In this document: piece by piece, positions 53,841 to 63,077 of the stretch | Position numbering within the stretch: position 1 is the stretch's first letter | Layout of the letters: every line of letters starts with the position of its first letter | Assembly (NCBI RefSeq): GCF_001747105.1 | Contig: NZ_MDGQ01000005.1 | Coordinates: 1,612,001-1,676,000 of the forward strand | Direction of reading: 5' to 3' | DNA: 64,000 nt | From: Roseivirga misakiensis | GTDB lineage: Bacteria > Bacteroidota > Bacteroidia > Cytophagales > Cyclobacteriaceae | Program-made: the position numbers and the translations under genes | Notes under the pieces: model-generated | Told to the model about the DNA's origin: nothing | What the model saw: the letters and a program-made list of their open reading frames with translations, nothing else | The model's database searches: none

Positions 53841-55364
53841 ATGTCCAAAACGCCAAATGAGCAATTACTCTTTGAACTGATCAAGTCTTTGACCAAGTCT
53901 GAAAAGCGTAGTTTTAAAATTTTTGCAAAAAGGTCTGGCACGACCAATGAAGCCAAATTCTTAAGGCTTTTTGATGCCATGGATAAGCTAGAAGAGTACG
54001 ACGAAGTTTACTTGAAAAAACGCCTTACCGATGTTAGCGACACACAATTTGCTAACCTCAAGTCGCATTTATACAGTCAGATTTTAGCCAGTCTGCGATT
54101 GTCTAATCTAAAGCACGACATTGACATTGAGCTGCGCGAACAGCTTGATTATATAAGAGTGCTGTACAAAAAGGGTTTGTATCAACAAAGTCTCCGTTTG
54201 CTCAAAAAAGCCAAAAACACAACAGGTGACTACCGAAAAGATCTATTCCAATTGGCGCTTTTAGATTACGAAAAGCAAATAAGATCACAGCAAGTCTTCG
54301 AACTAAATGAGGATTATGTAGACGATTTGGATGCACAAACTGAAAGTGCTTTCCATCGTTTTAATAACGTTCAAAAATTCTTTACGCTGGCCATTAAAAT
54401 GAAAGCCAGGTTTATAGAACAAGGTACCGTAAAAAATGAAAGAGACTTGAATAACCTAAGGGCTCTTTTTTATACAAGTCTGCCAGATTATAACGAGGAT
54501 GAGCTGGCTTTTAACGAGAAATTCTACTTATACAGGACATTCTACTGGTTTTCTTATTTGACTTACGATTTTGAATCTTGCGTGAAATACGCCGAAAAAT
54601 GGATTCTAATTTTTCAGGATACTCAATTGGATAAAAAGCGTCAATCCGGTTACCTAAAAGGACTAAATAGGTTATTACAATCGGCGTTTCGTGTGAATGA
54701 CGTAGAGAAATTCTCAGAATACTTTAGCATTTTACTACAATTGGAGACTTCAGAGGCATTATCTACAAGCAATGCTAGAACACTCTTTACAAAGTATAAG
54801 GCCATCCAGCATTTCAATAACGTTTTCTTAAAAAAGGATTTCCGAGATCAGACCTCAAGCACTACGAAAGTCTTGGCCGATGTAGCCACGATTCGCTCCT
54901 CCATCGATATGCATAGCCTCATGGTCATATACTATAAGGCCGGTGTATTCTATTTCGCCATTTCTGATTATGAAACAGCGAAATCCTACTTGAATAAAGT
55001 TGTTGCCTATAGTGATAACCTGCGAACTGACCTTAAGGGGTTTTCTAGGATCATAGATATACTAATTGCCTATGACACTGGAGATATTGACCTAATGGAA
55101 AGTAAAATCAAATCAGCTTTAAACTATATTAAGAAAGAAGACAACCTAGGTGAATTCCAGAAGTCTTTCCTAAGCTTAATTTCTGGTATTGGACAAATCT
55201 ATCCTCAAGATTTGAAAAAGTCATTTATTGAGCTTAGACATCATTTAGAGCGATTAAAGAAAAATCCGCTGGATGCCAAACCCTTACTATATTTTGACTT
55301 GATCAGTTGGTTAGACGCTAAAATAGAGGGTAAAACTTTCCTAGAAATCGTACAAAAAGCATAA
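53841..55364 (+). CDS. Conserved helical-repeat protein of unknown function
   Basis: This 507-residue protein is all-helical with TPR-like spacing and starts MSKTPNEQLLFELIKSLTKSEKRSFKIF. Similar Bacteroidota proteins are conserved but uncharacterised. No signal peptide, membrane segment or catalytic motif is seen. The upstream 200 bp contain one bulged hairpin (53687-53710). The end shares a hairpin with the terminator of the converging cyclase gene. Confidence 0.75.
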   Translation: MSKTPNEQLLFELIKSLTKSEKRSFKIFAKRSGTTNEAKFLRLFDAMDKLEEYDEVYLKKRLTDVSDTQFANLKSHLYSQILASLRLSNLKHDIDIELREQLDYIRVLYKKGLYQQSLRLLKKAKNTTGDYRKDLFQLALLDYEKQIRSQQVFELNEDYVDDLDAQTESAFHRFNNVQKFFTLAIKMKARFIEQGTVKNERDLNNLRALFYTSLPDYNEDELAFNEKFYLYRTFYWFSYLTYDFESCVKYAEKWILIFQDTQLDKKRQSGYLKGLNRLLQSAFRVNDVEKFSEYFSILLQLETSEALSTSNARTLFTKYKAIQHFNNVFLKKDFRDQTSSTTKVLADVATIRSSIDMHSLMVIYYKAGVFYFAISDYETAKSYLNKVVAYSDNLRTDLKGFSRIIDILIAYDTGDIDLMESKIKSALNYIKKEDNLGEFQKSFLSLISGIGQIYPQDLKKSFIELRHHLERLKKNPLDAKPLLYFDLISWLDAKIEGKTFLEIVQKA

Positions 55365-55376
55365 CGTCGTTATGCT
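55354..55376 (-). terminator. Terminator of the cyclase gene, inside the 3' end of the converging gene
   Basis: On the minus strand AGCATAAC and GTTATGCT pair around a 3-base loop, followed by U residues encoded by the A-run at 55354-55358. The hairpin spans both stop codons of the convergent genes, and the U-run lies inside the plus-strand coding end. Confidence 0.75.
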
Positions 55377-56446
55377 CTGTTGACTGCATAGATATCAATC
55401 ACTTGATTTTTACCTTTCAGTAGCTCGTTCCCCATAAGTTCTAAGTTGTAATGCTTGTGTTTCTTTATTTCCTCCCTAAAAAATTGAGAAATCAGTAAAG
55501 TGCGACCAAAATCGTTGCATTTGTTCTGAATGCGAGAGGCAATATTCATTGTATCACCATGGTAAGCAATCTCCTTTTTAATCTCCCCTACCTCAGCCGT
55601 AGTTACTTCTCCGAAATGTAGCCCTGCTTTAAAAGTAGGAATTAAATCATACTTCTGCTTATAAAAGTCTGCACGGGCTAAAAGACGATCCTCAAAAGCC
55701 CAAAAGGCTTGAATGCAAAGACTATAATCCAATTCTTTGGTGACTTTCCAACTCAGTACCACCTCGTCTCCAACATATTGATAGACTTCTGCCTTATAGT
55801 TTTGAACCACATGCAGATCATAAAAACAGTCCTGAATAAAACTACTATAATTGATATGTCCGAGGCGCTCAGCAATTCCAGTGGAATCCTTTAAGTCTAC
55901 AAACATAAAGATTCGATTTTCCACCCTTGGTTGATAAAAATCACCTTTGATAAATCTCCATAGATTACCCTTACCTAGTAGCAAATTGAGTTGCCGAATC
56001 GACGCTAGAACGAAGCTTACCAGTATTGAATAGAGAAAGACAAGTATTGCAGATGGGTCTTGAATGAATTGTAAGAATGAAACATCTTCATTAAACCCTA
56101 CAATATCTCGAAATATCCGATAAGCCATCGAGAACATGATGGCCATGATGGCAACGTCGGTCAATAATCCATAAAGAACCAATCGCCAAAGCGGAACACG
56201 TCTGTAAAGGTATCGCTCAAGCTTCAGCTGTGCTATCCCAAATAGTACGCCCATTAAAATTCCGAAAACTGTTACAATACGAATATTATGCAATAGTGTG
56301 GGTTCATTTACGGGGCCGTTTACTGTTACACCTACGCTGCGAACAATTGTCCAAAGCGTAAGGGCGAGTAGCCACCCAATCACATAATCGCGTATTACCG
56401 TAAATTCTTCCCTATGTCTCGAAAAAAAACTCATATGGCTATTCAA
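55370..56446 (-). CDS. Membrane-bound class III adenylate/guanylate cyclase
   Basis: This 358-residue protein has about four helices in the first 150 residues and a C-terminal class III cyclase domain. Landmarks are MFVDLKDSTGIAERLG with a metal Asp, QYVGDEVVLSW with the second metal Asp, FKAGLHFGEV and HGDTMNIASRIQ. It should form cAMP or cGMP in the cytoplasm. The substrate-defining residues were not resolved. Met5 is an alternative start. Confidence 0.88.
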   Translation of the reverse strand: MNSHMSFFSRHREEFTVIRDYVIGWLLALTLWTIVRSVGVTVNGPVNEPTLLHNIRIVTVFGILMGVLFGIAQLKLERYLYRRVPLWRLVLYGLLTDVAIMAIMFSMAYRIFRDIVGFNEDVSFLQFIQDPSAILVFLYSILVSFVLASIRQLNLLLGKGNLWRFIKGDFYQPRVENRIFMFVDLKDSTGIAERLGHINYSSFIQDCFYDLHVVQNYKAEVYQYVGDEVVLSWKVTKELDYSLCIQAFWAFEDRLLARADFYKQKYDLIPTFKAGLHFGEVTTAEVGEIKKEIAYHGDTMNIASRIQNKCNDFGRTLLISQFFREEIKKHKHYNLELMGNELLKGKNQVIDIYAVNRA

Positions 56447-56713
56447 GCAGGAATTCTATAATTCCTTTTTGTCAAATGTAAATCCACTAGGCGCTATTAC
56501 CAATTTACAAGTCGGTAATTTCAATCAAGGTTTTTATAATATTTATGAAAGAAAAGCCTTAAGTGTATCTGTTTGACTGTGAGACGTCGCTAGAGAATCT
56601 TTGTAAACGAACTCAAATTATTAATACATCGTAGAAGCGAAATTCCTTTTGTGTAATCACGATTACTCTGTTATTGGCTGATTTAAGGATAGAATCAGGG
56701 CTTTTATTGGATA

Positions 56714-57259
56714 TCAGCAATTATCACAATCATTACAGCCAAGTTCTAACACCAAGTGTCCACAATATTGAAAAAACATTTCCTTGAGCATTTTTCTTCC
56801 TCTTTGAATACGCGATTTGAGTCCGGATTCACTTAAACCGTATTTTTTCGCTAGCTGCTTTTGAGGTATACCTCTTAATTCATAATCAGCTAAGGGCTTA
56901 GCGTATTTCTCAGGTAGTTTTTTGATTAAAGAAGGAACACATGCTTCTAAGTCTTGATAAGCATCACTTGACTCGTCTATCAGAACATCAGACATGTGCT
57001 GTTTACCAGACTGTCTTTGTCTATCTCGAAAATAATCGGCAATTGTATTTTTAGCTATCGTGATTAGCCATGCTTCCGTATTCTTGATGTCTTCAAGCTT
57101 TTCGCAATGATCATATATCTTCATCATTACCGTGCTTAAAAGCTCTTCACTATCCACAGGGTCACTCACTCGGCTATTAATAAACCGAGTGAGCTTTAAA
57201 CTATATTCCTGAAAAACAGGCGCTACTACTTGACATTGCGGATTCATACTTGACAACAA
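56714..57259 (-). CDS. sigZ: SigZ-like ECF RNA polymerase sigma factor with a cysteine-rich tail
   Basis: This 181-residue protein has sigma region 2 (LLSTVMMKIYDHCEKLEDIKNTEAWLITIAKNTIADYFRD core) and region 4 (QKQLAKKYGLSESGLKSRIQRGRKML). The C-terminus ends CGHLVLELGCNDCDNC, a cysteine cluster of SigZ-type factors and unusual for other ECF sigmas. It overlaps the ArsI/CadI-like gene by 16 bp, so the two are coupled. No anti-sigma gene is adjacent. Direct metal or metalloid sensing by the tail is an inference. Confidence 0.88.
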   Translation of the reverse strand: MLSSMNPQCQVVAPVFQEYSLKLTRFINSRVSDPVDSEELLSTVMMKIYDHCEKLEDIKNTEAWLITIAKNTIADYFRDRQRQSGKQHMSDVLIDESSDAYQDLEACVPSLIKKLPEKYAKPLADYELRGIPQKQLAKKYGLSESGLKSRIQRGRKMLKEMFFQYCGHLVLELGCNDCDNC

Positions 57260-57660
57260 TTGTCGTCACAACATTCTTTAGTTGCAACTTTATTCACTTC
57301 AGTTTGGCCGTAAGTATAAAACATCTCCCACTCTACGTCCTGTGGATCTTTAATCCATTGCTTATTTGAATGCGCATAACAGCAAATAGTATCCCCTTCG
57401 TTTCTAACCTTTCCTTTTGCCTCTCCTACCTGATGGTAAAGCTGTGACAATTCCTCCTCGTTATCTGCCTGAATGCCCAGATGATTAATCCCCGTTACTC
57501 CAGGTGTCTGAGAAATTGAAAAATTAACACTTGGATCATTGAGCAACCATTTAGCATAATCCTGTTTGATAAAACTCGGCGAGGTTCCAAAAAGTGCACT
57601 ATAGAATTCAATAGACCTTTGAACATCCTTAACCGATAAATTGATATGTATTCTTTTCAT
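57244..57660 (-). CDS. ArsI/CadI-like VOC metalloenzyme
   Basis: This 138-residue protein resembles ArsI, which splits the C-As bond of methylarsenite. Likely metal ligands are H5, H60 (GINHLGIQ) and E112 (DVEWEMF). A vicinal cysteine pair, C93-C94 in TICCYAHSNKQW, matches the ArsI substrate site. The C-terminus adds ECCDDNCCQV. It is coupled to the SigZ-like gene by a 16-bp overlap. CadI (cadmium-related) is the alternative. Confidence 0.85.
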   Translation of the reverse strand: MKRIHINLSVKDVQRSIEFYSALFGTSPSFIKQDYAKWLLNDPSVNFSISQTPGVTGINHLGIQADNEEELSQLYHQVGEAKGKVRNEGDTICCYAHSNKQWIKDPQDVEWEMFYTYGQTEVNKVATKECCDDNCCQV

Positions 57661-57741
57661 AGTTTTTATCCGAAGACGACCAATGAAAAAAAAGACGCAA
57701 AAAGAGTAAAAAAATTTAGTTCCACCTTAACCTCAAAAATC

Positions 57742-60360
57742 TTATTCTATTCTTAGCGTATCTACAGGATTGGATTTAGCTGCTCTTAAAGACTGAATAC
57801 TTACCGTGAGTAAAGCAATTAGCCAAGATCCAACGCCTACGATTAAAAACACGGTGACACCAACGGTAATCTTATAAGTGTAGCCTTCCAACCAATCGTT
57901 CATGAGGTAATATGTTAATGGTGCGGCTACTATAAAGGCGATCAGAACAAGAACCGTAAAACGTTTGGACAGTAGCATTACAATTTGGCTAACACTAGCC
58001 CCCAAAACCTTCCTAATACCCATTTCCTTAAGTCTTTGTCGAACCGTAAATGAGGCCAAACCAAAAAGTCCTAGTGAAGCAATTATGATAGAAAGCCCTG
58101 ACAGAATACTGATCACTTGTGTCAATTGTTGTTCCGATTGATACATCGCATCGATATGATCATCAAGAAACTCATATTCGAATGGCCGTTGAGGAAATAA
58201 GGAGGTCCATACCGCCTCAATTTCTTCTAATGAAGCCTGAATATTACCTGGCTTAATTTTCACATTTATTTCACTCCAAGAAGCCCAAGGTTGATTACTC
58301 ATAAAAAGTGGCTCAACTTTCAAGTTAAGCTTGTTATAATTAAAGTCCTTTACAATTCCCACAATGGCTCCTAGTGTATCAGTGCCTCCGAAATGAAATG
58401 GCATACCCAGCACATCAGAACCATCGGCCCCGAGTTCTTTAGCCAAAGATTCATTTACTATAAAACTTCTCCCTTGGCCATCTGCCGCAAAGTCTTTACT
58501 CAATGCTCTACCTTCAACGATTTCCATTTTATAGAAATCGAAGAAATTACTATCCACAATCACAAAAGAGCTCGAACCATTTACCCTAGCGGTATCTAAT
58601 TCATAAGTTGTACTGGTCTGATGCAAGTTATTGCCAAGCTTTTGGCTCGTTCCAGTAACACCAATAATACTAGGCTGATTGTTCAATTCACTTCTTAGCA
58701 CATCATACTTCTCGTTAGTATCGCCATACATGTCTATCGACACGACCAATTCTTTATCGAAACCTAAATCTAGGTTTTGCATAAAGTTTAGTTGGCGAGT
58801 CGCGATCGTAGTACCAATGATTATAGCAATGGCAATGGCAAACTGAAAAACCACTAAAACACTTCTAAACGTAGACCTACCACCTGTAGAACCATTACCT
58901 TTCAAGGCTGTCACTGGATTAAAACGAGACATCACGAAAGCGGGGTAAATACCAGATAAACTACCAATCAATACTGCGGTAACGAGCACAAGCATCAAAT
59001 TGAAAGGTTCGAAAAAGAGATTCATACTTAAATCCCGATCGATGATATTAATGAGCGTATTGATAGCACCATAACACATGCCGATCGCCACCACAAGGGC
59101 TAACAGAGCGAGCATGATAGATTCAATTACAAACTGACCAGTAATTTGGCCCTTAAATGCTCCTACTGACTTCCTAACACCCACTTCACGGGAACGGGTA
59201 GCAGCTCGGGCAGTGGATAAATTCATAAAATTTATACTCGCTATAAGTAAAACGAAAAAGGCTAAGATTAGAAAAATATCGACCGACGCTTTAGAGAACT
59301 TCTTATGGTTGTTATAGTCGTGCGTAATGTCCATTGAGCCTAGGTGAACCTCATTCAATGGTTGTAGGAAAAGCTCATAATAGTCTAGGGATTCTTCTCC
59401 CATAAACTTGACCAAGAAGTCATTGAATTTCGACTCTAATGCATCGATATCTACATTATTCGCTAATTCTAAATAGGTGTTCAAGTAATTTGAACCCCAT
59501 GCATTTTTTCTCTGTTCATCATCCCAAGCAAGCGTGCTTACGAGCGCATCAAACTGCAGATGAGAGTTATCTGGAACATCTTCAAAAACACCAGCTACTG
59601 TGAACTGAGCACCAAAATCAGGGATATCGATAATTTTACCCATCGGGTTTTCCGATCCATAAATTCGTTCAGCGTTAGATTCGCTCAAGAGTATATTTAG
59701 CGACTCGTTTAGCGCTTTGTCTCGATCACCTTGAATGAGTTTGAAATCAAAAATCCTAAGGAAAGAGGTGTCAACACGGACCGGATTTTCTAAATAATGC
59801 GATACATTATCAATGTTCAGCAGAGTTCTATTTAACGTCCAATACCTAGTAAAATCGATTATTTGAGGGTAATCTGCCATTAAGTTTGGGCCCATCGGAT
59901 ACATAGATAAGGCTACTTTCTGGGCCGAGACTGCCCCAAAAGTTTGAACCTCGTCTAATCGATAAATATTTGACTTCTTTTCATGAAATCCATCAAAACT
60001 TCTCTCATTATGGACAAAAAGAAGAATGAGCAAACAGGAAGCCATCCCTAATGCCAGGCCGAAGATGTTGATGAACGAATAACCTTTATACTTCAGAATA
60101 TTTCTGAAGGTGATTTTGAAATAGTTTTTATACATGACCAGTGGGTTATAAAATTTGAGTTTTCTTCTTAAGTGGATGTTTCTTGTCGATGAAAGTACAC
60201 TCCAGAGGTAATGACGCTTGGCGGCTGCTAATGACAAGTCGGAGACGTCGTTGTAGAACACCTCTGTTAAATCGCCATCGATATCATCATAAAGCTCCTC
60301 TGAAATAATCCATTTCAGAAGCTTTTGACCCAATTTTGGAGGAGTAACTTCCTTCATCAA
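57742..60360 (-). CDS. FtsX/MacB-type ABC transporter permease with N-terminal prefix domain
   Basis: This 872-residue permease has an N-terminal soluble prefix (about 1-80) as in Bacteroidota permeases. Two FtsX/MacB_PCD halves follow, each with a periplasmic domain and membrane helices (FINIFGLALGMASCLLILLFVHNE and the repeat near GLSIIIASLGLFGLASFTVRQR). No ATPase gene is adjacent, so it must borrow one or act otherwise. It overlaps the PadR regulator gene by 4 bp. Confidence 0.9.
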   Translation of the reverse strand: MMKEVTPPKLGQKLLKWIISEELYDDIDGDLTEVFYNDVSDLSLAAAKRHYLWSVLSSTRNIHLRRKLKFYNPLVMYKNYFKITFRNILKYKGYSFINIFGLALGMASCLLILLFVHNERSFDGFHEKKSNIYRLDEVQTFGAVSAQKVALSMYPMGPNLMADYPQIIDFTRYWTLNRTLLNIDNVSHYLENPVRVDTSFLRIFDFKLIQGDRDKALNESLNILLSESNAERIYGSENPMGKIIDIPDFGAQFTVAGVFEDVPDNSHLQFDALVSTLAWDDEQRKNAWGSNYLNTYLELANNVDIDALESKFNDFLVKFMGEESLDYYELFLQPLNEVHLGSMDITHDYNNHKKFSKASVDIFLILAFFVLLIASINFMNLSTARAATRSREVGVRKSVGAFKGQITGQFVIESIMLALLALVVAIGMCYGAINTLINIIDRDLSMNLFFEPFNLMLVLVTAVLIGSLSGIYPAFVMSRFNPVTALKGNGSTGGRSTFRSVLVVFQFAIAIAIIIGTTIATRQLNFMQNLDLGFDKELVVSIDMYGDTNEKYDVLRSELNNQPSIIGVTGTSQKLGNNLHQTSTTYELDTARVNGSSSFVIVDSNFFDFYKMEIVEGRALSKDFAADGQGRSFIVNESLAKELGADGSDVLGMPFHFGGTDTLGAIVGIVKDFNYNKLNLKVEPLFMSNQPWASWSEINVKIKPGNIQASLEEIEAVWTSLFPQRPFEYEFLDDHIDAMYQSEQQLTQVISILSGLSIIIASLGLFGLASFTVRQRLKEMGIRKVLGASVSQIVMLLSKRFTVLVLIAFIVAAPLTYYLMNDWLEGYTYKITVGVTVFLIVGVGSWLIALLTVSIQSLRAAKSNPVDTLRIE

Positions 60361-60683
60361 TTAGTTGAAATTTGTGGTAACACATTCCAAAATGACTCCC
60401 TCGTTGCTTTGGATTCTTTGAGCATATTGTAACCGTAAGTCGTTACTCTAAATAGCCTTTTGTTTTTTCCGCCCCGTTTAGCCTCTGCTCCACCCCTTGT
60501 AGATTCTAGAAAACCCTTGTCTTCCATTCTATACAAGGCCGTATGAATAGCCGAGATGTTTGCCTTACGATCTACTCTTTCGTGGAGTTCAGACTGAATG
60601 CTCACTGCATAAGCATTGTCTTCTAAAGTAGCAACAGCCAATAAAACTAGCTCTTCGAATTCGCCGAGATGTATACCTTTCAT
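60357..60683 (-). CDS. PadR-family transcriptional regulator
   Basis: This 108-residue protein has the PadR winged helix: LGEFEELVLLAVATLEDNAYAVSIQSELHER, then ISAIHTALYRMEDKGFLES, and a basic wing KRGGKNKRLFRVTTYG. PadR proteins typically repress the adjacent transporter. It is coupled to the permease gene and has a duplicated 22-bp element starting 20 bp upstream. Confidence 0.9.
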   Translation of the reverse strand: MKGIHLGEFEELVLLAVATLEDNAYAVSIQSELHERVDRKANISAIHTALYRMEDKGFLESTRGGAEAKRGGKNKRLFRVTTYGYNMLKESKATRESFWNVLPQISTN

Positions 60684-60702
60684 AGGGTAAAGAAAGTTAT
60701 AT

Positions 60703-60757
60703 TCATAACAATTGTAAACATTATGGAATCATTTTTCATAACATTTGTAAACATTAT
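60703..60757. promoter_or_regulatory. Duplicated 22-bp element, likely PadR operator
   Basis: Two copies (60703-60724 and 60736-60757) differ at one base and share ATAACAWTTGTAAACATTAT. They repeat with 33-bp spacing, about three helical turns. They lie between PadR and the divergent AraC gene, 20 bp upstream of the PadR start. A minus-strand TAACTTTC box nearby resembles a -7 element. Confidence 0.55.
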
Positions 60758-60832
60758 ACTTCACCAATTGAAAAACGTTACCGACCAATAGAAAATAAAT
60801 TCAACTATTTTAGATTCATCTAAAGAAATGGT

Positions 60833-61627
60833 ATGGTTTACGAGCATATAGCTCCATCAAATGGTTTAGAAGGCATTGTTCAATCTTTTTGGGTTGTCGA
60901 TAGTGAAGGTGACAGCCAGATTGACCGCCAAAAAATAGTCCCAGACGGTTATCCAGAAGTTATCTACCACTATGGTGATCCATTTCGCATTAATATTTCT
61001 GGGCAATGGTACAGCCAAGAGAAAAAGCTTCTTGCCGGTCAGATCAAGAATCACTTTTACCTGGAAAACACGGGAGTATCGGGAATGGTTGGCATTAAAT
61101 TTAAACCATTAGCACTTGCCAATCTCTTTGGTATTAATATGGCCAGTATTACAGATCGTGTGGTTCCCTTAGAGGATTATATACCTGATTTATCATCAAT
61201 TTCTCTCAATAGCTTTCATGAAAAAGATGCCTTTATCGGCACTTTAGAAAACATCCTCTTAAAACGCCATCAAGGCACTTCATACTACACGGAAATTGAG
61301 TCAGCGATTGAAAATATAATAGAATCGAAAGGTAATGTGAAGGTCAGCACCCTTGCAGAATTATCGAATATGAGCGAAAGAAAATTGGAACGACTTTTTT
61401 TAAAGCAAATAGGGTTAAGTCCTAAGTTTTATGCCCGAATTATCAGACTAACGTCAATTTTTAAACTCATGCAGGCCGAAGATCAAACATGGAGTGACCT
61501 TGTATTTCAAGCTGGATTTTACGATCAATCTCATTTCATTAAAAACTTTCAAGAATTCACTGGCGAAGACCCTTCGGCATATGGTTTCAATGATCAAACG
61601 ATGGCCAATTTTCACATGAATAAGTAA
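60833..61627 (+). CDS. AraC-family transcriptional regulator
   Basis: This 264-residue protein has an N-terminal sensor-like domain (VYEHIAPSNGLEGIVQSFWVVDSE, DUF6597 type) and a C-terminal AraC HTH pair (about 170-255). Landmarks are TLAELSNMSERKLERLFLKQIGLSPKFYARIIR and LVFQAGFYDQSHFIKNFQEFTGEDPSAY. The inducer is unknown. It diverges from PadR across the duplicated element. Confidence 0.9.
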   Translation: MVYEHIAPSNGLEGIVQSFWVVDSEGDSQIDRQKIVPDGYPEVIYHYGDPFRINISGQWYSQEKKLLAGQIKNHFYLENTGVSGMVGIKFKPLALANLFGINMASITDRVVPLEDYIPDLSSISLNSFHEKDAFIGTLENILLKRHQGTSYYTEIESAIENIIESKGNVKVSTLAELSNMSERKLERLFLKQIGLSPKFYARIIRLTSIFKLMQAEDQTWSDLVFQAGFYDQSHFIKNFQEFTGEDPSAYGFNDQTMANFHMNK

Positions 61628-61686
61628 ATCTGTCGGTTTTTTACAATACCCCTGCCCTGCGTCACCTTAGTTTTGAAAGCAAAAAA

Positions 61687-62163
61687 ATGCTCAAATTATC
61701 CCTTAGCCTATTATTAGTTTCCCTTTTGGCAAAAACAAGCTTTGCACAAGAGCAACAGCAGATGACTCAAAAGGATTTTGACAGTTTACATTGGATTCTA
61801 GGTCAATGGGAAAGGACTAATACCAGATCAGGTACAAGTGCAACCGAATCTTGGCGTAAAGTATCTAATAATCGCTATGAAGGCATCGGCGTGAATACTC
61901 GCGGTTCGGATACGACATTCGTAGAGCACTTACGTTTAGAGTTCAAGGATCAAAAAATTGTTTACGTGGCAGATGTGCGTGAAAACGCCACACCGATTTA
62001 TTTTAGAATTGATGAGATCACAAAAAATGGATTCATCAGTAAAAATCCTGATCACGACTTCCCAAAAGTGATTTCATACCAATTAAATGCTAACAAAATG
62101 TCCGCGATCATTTCGGACGGTAAGGACAAAAAAATGGCTTTTGAGTTTGTAAAACGGCGATGA
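61687..62163 (+). CDS. Small secreted DUF6265-like protein
   Basis: This 158-residue protein has a signal peptide (MLKLSLSLLLVSLLAKTSFAQ) and a beta-rich lipocalin-like mature part with FDSLHWILGQWERTNT and SKNPDHDFPKVISYQ. A TAGTTTTG box at 61668-61675 could be its -7 element. The function is unknown. It follows the AraC gene by 59 bp and may respond to it. Confidence 0.75.
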   Translation: MLKLSLSLLLVSLLAKTSFAQEQQQMTQKDFDSLHWILGQWERTNTRSGTSATESWRKVSNNRYEGIGVNTRGSDTTFVEHLRLEFKDQKIVYVADVRENATPIYFRIDEITKNGFISKNPDHDFPKVISYQLNANKMSAIISDGKDKKMAFEFVKRR

Positions 62164-62225
62164 CTTTAAACTTGAATTCTATTATTCTTTTAGCCACTTA
62201 AGCGGCAAAAGAATATCTTTGACTA

Positions 62226-63077
62226 ATGTCAGGGGAAACTAAGGTAAAAGTCATTCTTATTACTCTTTTTCTAGGCTTACTGATAGTCAATTTGGCTAAG
62301 AAACGTAAGACAGAAGAACCTACCGAATACGAGACGGTTTTAATGACTGAACAACGAGAGATCATCACTGATGATGATATCGTAAAAATCAGTTCTGGTT
62401 TAGTTCAACCAGTCCTTTATACTAAAATAAGTAAACTCCCTTCCCTACCACCTTTTGAAGAAAAGAATCGGTTTATCAACATTATTTTACCTGCCATTTT
62501 AGTTGCTAAATACGAATTAGATCAAGATTTAACGCGCCTAAACAGCCTTTTAGCGGCACAGACATGGTCTTCTGAAGACAGTCTTTTTCTAAAAGCACTT
62601 TCTAAACAATACAAAACAGATAAGATCGACTTGCTCCAAGAAAGGCTGCTCACTCACCCTAATTCTATAGTTTTAGCACAGGCTGCGGTAGAGTCAGGTT
62701 GGGGCACTTCTAGATTTTTCCGAAGGGCAAACAACTTGTTTGGCGTTTGGTCATTCGACCCAAAAGAACCTCGGATTCCAGCTTCTGTCGCTCGACCGGA
62801 TTTTCAAGTCTACCTTCGGAAATACGATGATATTTCGGAGTCTATAAAAGACTATTTTAAAACCATTGCGCGACACAGAGGGTACAAAGCATTTGTTGAG
62901 AAAAGAAAGACCTCCAATAATGTTCAAGAGCTTGTCCCCTTGCTCAGGTCTTATTCGGAAAGAGGTGAAGCCTATACGCGACAAATCCTTTCAATGATCA
63001 GGTTCAATGAATTTGAGCAATACGATAGTTATATCTTGGACCCAAAATATATCGTCGCCAAAGCAATCATGAAATGA
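62226..63077 (+). CDS. Bax-like N-acetylglucosaminidase-domain protein
   Basis: This 283-residue protein has one N-terminal membrane helix (VILITLFLGLLIVNL) and a glucosaminidase domain (about 140-270). The expected catalytic Glu is E156 in AQAAVESGWGTS. RANNLFGVWSFDP and YLRKYDDISESIKDYFKTI follow. It would act in the periplasm, anchored, on peptidoglycan. Its stop overlaps the start of the deacetylase gene by 4 bp. Confidence 0.88.
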   Translation: MSGETKVKVILITLFLGLLIVNLAKKRKTEEPTEYETVLMTEQREIITDDDIVKISSGLVQPVLYTKISKLPSLPPFEEKNRFINIILPAILVAKYELDQDLTRLNSLLAAQTWSSEDSLFLKALSKQYKTDKIDLLQERLLTHPNSIVLAQAAVESGWGTSRFFRRANNLFGVWSFDPKEPRIPASVARPDFQVYLRKYDDISESIKDYFKTIARHRGYKAFVEKRKTSNNVQELVPLLRSYSERGEAYTRQILSMIRFNEFEQYDSYILDPKYIVAKAIMK

